Part shown: one piece after another, positions 34,942-40,613 of the stretch | Layout of the letters: every line of letters starts with the position of its first letter | Position numbering within the stretch: position 1 is the stretch's first letter | NCBI RefSeq assembly: GCF_900547735.1 | Contig: NZ_URHZ01000051.1 | Span: 1-40,613, forward strand | Source: an uncultured Clostridium sp. | GTDB taxonomy: Bacteria > Bacillota > Clostridia > Lachnospirales > Lachnospiraceae | DNA: 40,613 nucleotides | Reading direction: 5' to 3' | Position numbers and translations under genes: made by a program | Notes under the pieces: model-generated | Told to the model about the DNA's origin: nothing | Databases searched by the model: none | What the model saw: only the letters and a program-made list of their open reading frames with translations

Positions 34942-36126
34942 TTACAGCATATTCCTGATATCGTTAAACAGGATAAATACCATCAGCACCATCAGCACAG
35001 CCATGCCGGCCATGTGGATCATGCCCTCTTTTTCCCTGTCGATCGGCCTGCCTCTCAACGCTTCCAGTATGATAAATACCAGACGTCCTCCATCCAGCGC
35101 CGGGATCGGAAGCAGGTTCATGATACCCAGGTTGGCGCTCAAAAGCACACACATATTGGCCAGATTAACAAGCACCACCATGAGTCCGTATTCACTGCTC
35201 TCCTTCACCGTGGAATCAATCATGGAAACAATACGGACCGGTCCCGCAATATCATCCGTCGTCACCTGCCGTTTTACAATCATCTCAAGACTCTTGAAGG
35301 TCAGGTTGATCCAGTACCTAAGCTCGTAGGCGCTGTACTTCGCCGTCACGAAAACGGATTCCGGCCGGTTGTAGACGCCTCCGCTGATTCCCATCATGTA
35401 TGACTTATTTTCCTCGGAGTATTTCGGTTCGAGCACCGCCTGATACAGCTTCTCTCCCCGCCTGTACTCGATATTCAGGGTTTCACCCTGGTGAAAACTC
35501 GTATAAGCCAGCACATCACGGTATATTTTAATGTTTTTTCCATTTATCTTTGTAATTACGTCCCCGGGTTCCAGTCCCGCCTCCGCCGCCGGATAGCCGT
35601 CAACCACATCGTAAACCTGCGCCGGATCGTATCCCACATAACTGATTACGAAAAAGGCGCAGACAAATGCCAGGATAAAGTTGAAAATGGGTCCCGCCGC
35701 AATGACGAGGAAACGCGTCCACACCGATGTCTCATTGAATGAAACGCCCGTGGCACCCGGCGCCAGCTCGATTCCCGCATAACTCCGCGTTTTTTCCGCA
35801 TTCGTTCCGTCGTGGGCGTCCTCTGTACTTTTAAACTCATCTTCCCCGTAAGCTGCTTTACCGGCTATATCTGTTCTGGCCTTCTCATCCCTGTCTTCGT
35901 CTGATGAATCATCGTCCTCCCCCAGCATCATGCAGGAGCCCCCGAAAGGGAACAGTTTGAGTGAATATCTGGTACCGCCCTTTACCGTGCTTAAAAGTCT
36001 CGGCCCCATTCCCAAGGAAAATTCCACCACGCAGATTCCGCCGCGTTTTGCCAGCAGAAAATGCCCAAATTCATGAAACAGTATGATTAAACCAAATACA
36101 AGAATTGCCGCAAGTAAACTTAACAA
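34942..36126 (-). CDS. rseP: Site-2 metalloprotease, RseP/RasP family, with acidic insertion
   Basis: This 394-residue intramembrane zinc protease cuts transmembrane segments of anti-sigma factors and signal peptide remnants. Zinc ligands His18 and His22 lie in FHEFGH in the first helix; the third is the Asp in LDGG (about 345) in the third helix. A PDZ domain covers about 185-270. Between LGED (about 68-71) and SFNETSVWTRF (about 129-139) lies about 57 residues where relatives usually have about 10; the stretch is rich in Asp/Glu and faces the cytosol if topology is standard. Translation starts at TTG (36124-36126), with AGGTGG overlapping the end of dxr one base away, so the two are coupled. 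Confidence 0.95.
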   Translation of the reverse strand: MLSLLAAILVFGLIILFHEFGHFLLAKRGGICVVEFSLGMGPRLLSTVKGGTRYSLKLFPFGGSCMMLGEDDDSSDEDRDEKARTDIAGKAAYGEDEFKSTEDAHDGTNAEKTRSYAGIELAPGATGVSFNETSVWTRFLVIAAGPIFNFILAFVCAFFVISYVGYDPAQVYDVVDGYPAAEAGLEPGDVITKINGKNIKIYRDVLAYTSFHQGETLNIEYRRGEKLYQAVLEPKYSEENKSYMMGISGGVYNRPESVFVTAKYSAYELRYWINLTFKSLEMIVKRQVTTDDIAGPVRIVSMIDSTVKESSEYGLMVVLVNLANMCVLLSANLGIMNLLPIPALDGGRLVFIILEALRGRPIDREKEGMIHMAGMAVLMVLMVFILFNDIRNML

Positions 36127-36127
36127 T

Positions 36128-37270
36128 CTACCACCTGCTCTCTATAAAGTCATAAGTTTCCTGCTCCGCGGAAAGAATCTCATCCACCGACGGATTCTCC
36201 ACCACGTGATGCTGCTCCATCGCAGCTTCGATCATATCGGTTATCGCAAGGTATCCCGCTTTCCTGTCTAAAAATTTCCGGACCGCCAGCTCGTTGGCCG
36301 CGTTGAAAACGGTCGGCAGCGTTCCGCCGCGCTTTCCCGCCCTGTAGGCCAGGGAAAGTCCGTGGAAATTATCAAAATCAGGAGCTTCAAAGGTAATCTG
36401 CCCAAGTTTGGCAAAATCTAACCGCGCGCCGGGCAAAAACTTCCGTTCCGGATAATAGAGCGCATACTGAATCGGAAGCTTCATATCCGGTGTCCCAAGC
36501 TGGGCAATCACGGCGCCGTCATCGAACTCAACCATGGAATGAATCACACTCTGCGGCTGAACCACAACCTGGACCTGATCCATTGTAACGCCGAAAAGCC
36601 ACCTGGCTTCCATTACTTCCAGTCCCTTATTCACCATTGTGGAGCTGTCGATGGTAATCTTCCTGCCCATCGTCCAGTTCGGATGTTTCAGCGCATCCTC
36701 CACCCGAATCTCTTTCATCTCTTCTCTCGTTCTTCCCCGGAAAGGACCGCCTGACGCAGTCAGAAGAATTTTATGTATCCGGTTCATCCTCTCGCCGTTT
36801 AAACTCTGGAAAATGGCGCTGTGCTCACTGTCGACAGGCAGAATTTTCACATTTTTTTCCTGTGCCAGAGGCATAATAATATGGCCGGCCGTCACCAGTG
36901 TCTCCTTGTTGGCAAGGGCAATATCTTTCCCGGCCTCCATCGCCGCGATCGTCGGTCTGATTCCTATCATTCCGACAATGGCCGTCACCAGTATCTCCGA
37001 GGACGGTTCGGTGGAAATCTCCAAAAGGCCTTCCATGCCGCTCACGATCTTCACATCCAGATCGCGGACGCGGTCTTTCAGTTCTGCCGCCTTTTGCTCA
37101 TCCCAGACTGCGGCCAGTTTGGGACCAAACTCGCGGATCTGTTCTTCCAGAAGCGTGATATTGCTTCCGGCAGCTAAAGCAGTCACTTCTATATCTTTAT
37201 TCGTCCTGACCACGTCCAATGTCTGTGTTCCGATTGAACCGGTAGAACCCAGTATTGCTATTTTTTTCAT
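36128..37270 (-). CDS. dxr: 1-deoxy-D-xylulose-5-phosphate reductoisomerase
   Basis: This 380-residue NADPH enzyme commits DXP to the MEP pathway. The N-terminal nucleotide-binding motif is GSTGSIGTQ (8-16). Metal and substrate motifs are LPVDSEHSAIFQ, LTASGGPFRG, HPNWTMGRKITIDSSTMVNKG (which includes the catalytic loop) and EARWLFG. Length is standard. It starts 81 nt after cdsA and ends next to the rseP start. No fosmidomycin-type change is obvious by eye. Confidence 0.97.
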   Translation of the reverse strand: MKKIAILGSTGSIGTQTLDVVRTNKDIEVTALAAGSNITLLEEQIREFGPKLAAVWDEQKAAELKDRVRDLDVKIVSGMEGLLEISTEPSSEILVTAIVGMIGIRPTIAAMEAGKDIALANKETLVTAGHIIMPLAQEKNVKILPVDSEHSAIFQSLNGERMNRIHKILLTASGGPFRGRTREEMKEIRVEDALKHPNWTMGRKITIDSSTMVNKGLEVMEARWLFGVTMDQVQVVVQPQSVIHSMVEFDDGAVIAQLGTPDMKLPIQYALYYPERKFLPGARLDFAKLGQITFEAPDFDNFHGLSLAYRAGKRGGTLPTVFNAANELAVRKFLDRKAGYLAITDMIEAAMEQHHVVENPSVDEILSAEQETYDFIESRW

Positions 37271-37351
37271 CGTATCCTGTCTGCCTTTCTTCCGTACGCA
37301 TCTACCGCTCCGATCATTCTATGCAGAGCGTGCTTACCGCGTACCTGATCG

Positions 37352-38152
37352 CTATCCTAAAAAAGTAAGCGCAAAGAATATGGCCGGCGCAGTAAATATC
37401 ATACTGTCAAACCGGTCTAGGACACCTCCGTGCCCCGGGATCAGATGCCCGTAATCCTTCACGTCATGGTTTCTCTTGATGGCTGAGGCCGCCAGATCTC
37501 CAATCTGGGAAATGACCGCCGCAATTCCGCAGGCAGCCGCACAAGCCGCCTGAGGGTTCGTAATCTCCGCCATACTGCCTCCGAACACGGACGCATAGGC
37601 AAAACCCAGTACGGCGGCTCCAATCACTCCGCCGACGGCTCCCTCAATCGTTTTCTTCGGGCTTAAAACCGGCGCCAGCTTGTGTTTTCCAAATAAAATT
37701 CCGCTGCAGTAAGCACATGTGTCACAGCCCCAGGAACTCAGGAAAATAAGCCATACCAGATATCTTCCGTCCGCCATCGCCCGCACCTGATAGAGATAGG
37801 AAAGCATGACCGCAAGATAAAAGATGCCGAAGAAAGCAACCGTGACCTGTTCCGTACCATAGTGTGGAAAAGTAAATACATAAATTGTCATGAGCAGCAT
37901 CAGAGCCGCAATCGCCATCAAAGTAACGTATTTCTGCCCGTCGAACCACAACAGGCCGTAGTAGGAAATACCGGCAATATAACCGATAAGTCCCAGACTC
38001 TTCTTTTCAATACCCATTACGCGGTATAATTCAAACATCCCGATCAGGGAGATCGCCGCAGTCACGCCGTACAGAAGTCCTCCTCCCGTACTTACCACAA
38101 TTACAGCCAGAATTACAAGTATAATACCGCTTGTCAGCCTTGTTTTGAACAT
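37352..38152 (-). CDS. cdsA: Phosphatidate cytidylyltransferase
   Basis: This 266-residue integral membrane enzyme makes CDP-diacylglycerol from phosphatidic acid and CTP, the precursor for phosphatidylglycerol and hence cardiolipin (a cls gene is also in the window). About eight hydrophobic segments are visible. The family signature appears as SAIKRNHDVKDYGHLIPGHGG followed by LDRFDSM near the C-terminus, with SPKKTIEGAVGG before it. The start is the ATG at 38150-38152 with GGGAGG 8 nt upstream; the frame is open 12 codons further. Confidence 0.96.
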   Translation of the reverse strand: MFKTRLTSGIILVILAVIVVSTGGGLLYGVTAAISLIGMFELYRVMGIEKKSLGLIGYIAGISYYGLLWFDGQKYVTLMAIAALMLLMTIYVFTFPHYGTEQVTVAFFGIFYLAVMLSYLYQVRAMADGRYLVWLIFLSSWGCDTCAYCSGILFGKHKLAPVLSPKKTIEGAVGGVIGAAVLGFAYASVFGGSMAEITNPQAACAAACGIAAVISQIGDLAASAIKRNHDVKDYGHLIPGHGGVLDRFDSMIFTAPAIFFALTFLG

Positions 38153-38231
38153 GGCTTCATCCTCCCTCAACTCGCCTGCAGACTGCACAGGTTTTATAAG
38201 ACCCCAAAGCCGCTTTGAATCACAATATCCC

Positions 38232-38972
38232 TTATTTCACTCCGCCAAATCTTCTGTCTCTTTTATTATACTGGGCAATTGCCTTTAAAAGTTCTTCTTT
38301 GTTAAAATCAGGCCACAGACAGTCTGTGACAATAATCTCGCTGTATGCAAGCTGCCATAAAAGATAATTGGAAAGGCGGATTTCGCCGCTCGTGCGGATC
38401 AGGAGATCCGGATCCGGAATCCCCGCCGTATCCAGGTAAGAGGAAACCACCTGCTCCGTAACGGAATCCGCTTCCAGTCTTCCTTCCCTGCAGTCCTCCA
38501 TCATCTTCTTCACCGCCCTGGTGATCTCGTCTCTGCCGCCGTAATTTACGGCAATGACAAACGTCATTCCCAAATTGTCTTTCGTCTCTCGCTCCAGTGT
38601 GTCGATTCCCTCAATAATATCTCTATCGAAACGGGTTCTGTCCCCGATCATTTTCACTCTGACATTGTTTGCTTTTGCTATTTTTAAAAGTCGTTTCAAA
38701 TAGTAGCGGAAAAGCTGCATCAGTGCTCCCACCTCTTCCGTCGAACGTTTCCAGTTCTCCGTTGAAAAACCATATACGGTCAGATACTTAATTCCCAGCC
38801 TCGCGGCGTTTTCCACCGTCTGTTCCACCGTCACGCAGCCCTGCTTGTGGCCCGCGGTTCTCGGAAGTCCTCTTTTCTTTGCCCAGCGGCCGTTGCCGTC
38901 CAGAATCAGGGCAACATGTTCAGGAATGTTAAGGTCCGACTGTTCTAAATTGTTCTTATCCGTATTTTCCAT
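38232..38972 (-). CDS. uppS: Isoprenyl (undecaprenyl) diphosphate synthase
   Basis: This 246-residue cis-prenyltransferase adds isopentenyl units to farnesyl diphosphate to make the C55 carrier for cell-wall synthesis. The catalytic Asp25 lies in ALILDGNGRWAKKRG. Further motifs are RTAGHKQG, TVYGFSTENWKRS, NYGGRDEI and the Arg-rich LLIRTSGEIRLSNYLLWQ with YSEIIVTDCLWPDF. The ATG follows GGAGG. It sits between frr and cdsA as is usual in Firmicutes. Confidence 0.97.
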   Translation of the reverse strand: MENTDKNNLEQSDLNIPEHVALILDGNGRWAKKRGLPRTAGHKQGCVTVEQTVENAARLGIKYLTVYGFSTENWKRSTEEVGALMQLFRYYLKRLLKIAKANNVRVKMIGDRTRFDRDIIEGIDTLERETKDNLGMTFVIAVNYGGRDEITRAVKKMMEDCREGRLEADSVTEQVVSSYLDTAGIPDPDLLIRTSGEIRLSNYLLWQLAYSEIIVTDCLWPDFNKEELLKAIAQYNKRDRRFGGVK

Positions 38973-39042
38973 AATTTCCTCCGATGTGTGTATCTGTGTT
39001 TACCCGTAAGTATTTCTGTATTTACCGATGCCTACACAAAAT

Positions 39043-39066
39043 CAGGGGCAGATTACCTGCCCCCTG
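39043..39066 (-). terminator. Hairpin between frr and uppS, possible partial terminator
   Basis: CAGGGGCAG (39043-39051) and CTGCCCCCTG (39057-39066) pair around a 5-nt loop with one bulged base; on the minus strand ATTTTGTG follows. The weak T-tract suggests partial termination or an RNA processing site inside the operon. Confidence 0.5.
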
Positions 39067-39105
39067 TTATGCGGTTCAAACTTTGTGCTTTTCAGCCTAA
39101 AAGGA

Positions 39106-39660
39106 TTAAACGGTCATGATTTCTTTGGTCTTTGCCTCTACCGCTTTGTCAATCCTCTCGATCATCTTGTCCGTCATCTTCTGGATCTTGTCCTCGCCCT
39201 CAGCTAATTCATCTTCTGAGATATCGCCGGATTTCTCCATCTTTTTGATCGCGTCGTTTGCATCACGGCGGATGTTGCGGACAGCGACCTTGGTGTTCTC
39301 GCCTTTTTTCTTGACGTCTTTCGCCAGTTCTTTTCTTCGTTCCTCGGTAAGCTCCGGGAAAACAAGGCGGATGGAGCTGCCGTCGTTATTCGGGTTGATT
39401 CCCAGATCGGAAGTGAGAATGACTTTCTCAATATCCTTGATCAGTTTTCGCTCCCACGGCTGAATCAGGATCATTCTGGGTTCCGGTACGGAAATGTTAG
39501 CCACCTGCTGAAACGGTGTAGGGGTGCCGTAATAATCAACTTTCAATTTGTCGAGCACATGCGGGTTGGCTCTTCCGGCGCGGATGGATGCGTATTCATC
39601 CAGCAGAACCTCGTAGGATTTTTCCATCTTATCTTCGTAAAGTTTAATTTTCTCCTGCAT
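39106..39660 (-). CDS. frr: Ribosome recycling factor
   Basis: This 184-residue factor splits post-termination ribosomes together with EF-G. The family is clear from YEVLLDEYASIRAGRANPHVLDKL, VDYYGTPTPFQQVANISVPEPR, IQPWER and LTEERRKELAKDVKKKGENTKVAVRNIRRDAN. Length is standard for frr. The ATG follows AGGAGG. It lies 12 nt after pyrH, the conserved bacterial arrangement. Confidence 0.98.
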   Translation of the reverse strand: MQEKIKLYEDKMEKSYEVLLDEYASIRAGRANPHVLDKLKVDYYGTPTPFQQVANISVPEPRMILIQPWERKLIKDIEKVILTSDLGINPNNDGSSIRLVFPELTEERRKELAKDVKKKGENTKVAVRNIRRDANDAIKKMEKSGDISEDELAEGEDKIQKMTDKMIERIDKAVEAKTKEIMTV

Positions 39661-39672
39661 ATAAACCTCCTG

Positions 39673-40374
39673 TTATGCGGTAACTACCGTACCATTTATT
39701 TTTCCCTGCATCGCATTTACGATGCCGTCTTTTTCATTAAGGCTGAACACTGCCATCGGCACATGGTTTTCCATACACATGATGGATGCCGTTAAATCAA
39801 CCACCGCCAGTTTTTTATCAATTACTTCCTGGATGGAAATCGTGTCGTACTTCTTAGCCGCCGGATTCAGCTTCGGATCGCTGTCGTAAACGCCGTCTAT
39901 CGCCTTCGCTAAGAGAATGCAGTCCGCATCCATCTCAATTGCCCGGAGGGCAACGCCTGTGTCAGTGGAGAAATACGGGTGGCCGGTGCCTCCTGCGAAA
40001 AACACTACTATTCCCTTTTCAAAATACTTGTTGGCTCTGTCTTTGGAAAAAAGCTTCGTCATAGCGCCGCACTCAAATGGAGTCAGAATCTGTGTCTTCA
40101 TTCCGCTGCTTCTGAAGATCTCGGATACATAGATACAGTTCATCACTGTGGCCAGCATACCGATCTGATCCGCCTTGGTTCTGTCGATCGCATTACTCTC
40201 ACGGCCTCTCCAGAAATTACCTCCACCGATGACAACTCCCACTTCCATGCCGTTGTCAACTGCTGTTTTAACCTGTCTGGCAACCTCTTTCACCGTCTCT
40301 TCATCAAAGCCCGTCTTCTTGTCGCCTGCCAGAGCCTCACCACTCAGTTTAAGCAATACTCGTTTCATTTCCAT
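39673..40374 (-). CDS. pyrH: Uridylate kinase (UMP kinase)
   Basis: This 233-residue enzyme of the amino acid kinase fold phosphorylates UMP to UDP. Motifs seen: RVLLKLSGEAL at the N-terminus, GVVIGGGNFWRG, TKADQIGMLATVMN, FFAGGTGHPYFSTDTGVALRAIE, and DADCILLAKAIDGVYDSDPK. Either ATG of M-E-M could start it; GGGAG lies about 11 nt upstream of the first. It is the first gene of the run inside the window. rpsB and tsf, which often precede pyrH, are not present; a repeat copy lies upstream instead. Confidence 0.97.
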   Translation of the reverse strand: MEMKRVLLKLSGEALAGDKKTGFDEETVKEVARQVKTAVDNGMEVGVVIGGGNFWRGRESNAIDRTKADQIGMLATVMNCIYVSEIFRSSGMKTQILTPFECGAMTKLFSKDRANKYFEKGIVVFFAGGTGHPYFSTDTGVALRAIEMDADCILLAKAIDGVYDSDPKLNPAAKKYDTISIQEVIDKKLAVVDLTASIMCMENHVPMAVFSLNEKDGIVNAMQGKINGTVVTA

Positions 40375-40478
40375 AATAGGTCTTTCTCCCTGTGTATTTA
40401 GTTATGGGTGGCATATCTGCCTCCTGTCCACTCCGTGGCCGGGAAACATATTTTTCCGTGCCATACTTTAACATTGTT

Positions 40479-40487
40479 ATTTTACCA
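40479..40487 (-). promoter_or_regulatory. Extended -10 promoter candidate of the pyrH operon
   Basis: On the minus strand TGGTAAAAT gives a TGn extended -10 about 105 nt upstream of the pyrH ATG, with no convincing -35. The leader contains an imperfect hairpin (40438-40463). Its presence suggests the pyrH run starts here, separately from rpsB-tsf. Confidence 0.45.
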
Positions 40488-40538
40488 CAAAAGAATGAAT
40501 TGTGCGATAAAAATTTCATAAAATAGAATTTAATTGAG

Positions 40539-40613
40539 AAATGAGGACGCCTCTGTATGACGGCGGACGGGGGAGTGGGAGGGTGGATATGAGTCTTCAG
40601 TCCCGGTTTGTAG
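40539..40613 (+). repeat. Dispersed intergenic repeat, copy E (left half, cut by window end)
   Basis: The copy begins AAATGAGGACGC (40539-40550), continues with the family's G-rich tract and reaches the left arm GTCTTCAGTCCCG at 40593-40605, then leaves the window. It matches the left ends at 5390, 27429 and 29171 (the last inverted). Confidence 0.75.

Noticed and set aside
36639..37454. 271-codon frame on the plus strand
   Set aside because: It is antisense to dxr and the end of cdsA, and its composition is typical of a shadow frame.

Overview
The window looks like chromosomal DNA from a Gram-positive anaerobe of the class Clostridia, most likely family Lachnospiraceae. The basis is a Gram-positive-type PolC, the gene order pyrH-frr-uppS-cdsA-dxr-rseP-ispG-polC, a sortase-type surface adhesin, an S-layer-homology protein, strong GGAGG ribosome binding sites, a DUF362 ferredoxin protein and the MEP isoprenoid pathway. 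Species is not resolved. No rRNA, tRNA, CRISPR array, prophage or intact insertion sequence was seen. All but two of the 26 genes called lie on the minus strand.

Layout. 1-5.3 kb: a Na+/phosphate symporter, response regulator and sensor kinase form a probable phosphate-responsive operon, with an M19 dipeptidase gene just upstream. 5.7-6.7 kb: a GNAT acetyltransferase on the plus strand, ending at a hairpin shared with the convergent operon. 6.7-11.5 kb: a four-gene operon of SLH-domain protein, membrane fusion protein, ABC ATPase and MacB-like permease. 11.7-15.1 kb: an operon of DUF2975 protein, small HTH regulator, DUF4173-like membrane protein and patatin-like lipase, with a clear sigma-A promoter and a terminator. 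15.2-16.8 kb: cardiolipin synthase. 17-24.3 kb: a giant adhesin of about 2,440 residues with tandem adhesion modules, about eight SpaA/Cna-B domains and a C-terminal LPKMG sorting signal. 24.5-25.8 kb: O-acetylhomoserine sulfhydrylase. 26.3-27.4 kb: DUF362 ferredoxin protein on the plus strand. 27.8-28.9 kb: an S66 LD-carboxypeptidase. 29.2-40.4 kb: the housekeeping run for UMP kinase, ribosome recycling, undecaprenyl and CDP-diacylglycerol lipid synthesis, the MEP pathway, site-2 protease and replicative polymerase.

The least explained structure is a dispersed intergenic repeat with five copies in 40 kb: both window ends, 5.4 kb, 27.4 kb and 29.1 kb. Each copy carries GTCTTCAGTCCCG and/or its inverse CGGGACTGAAGAC. 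The long form folds back on itself for about 200 nt, and compact forms keep only the outer arms. In two copies the shared left border begins exactly at the TGA stop codon of the preceding gene. I do not recognise this as a named family. It is the best candidate here for something undescribed, either a MITE-like element or a structured 3'-end RNA. Both window ends fall inside copies, which fits a contig broken at repeats.

Several start codons were moved from the longest reading frame to the codon with a proper ribosome binding site, as noted in the entries.
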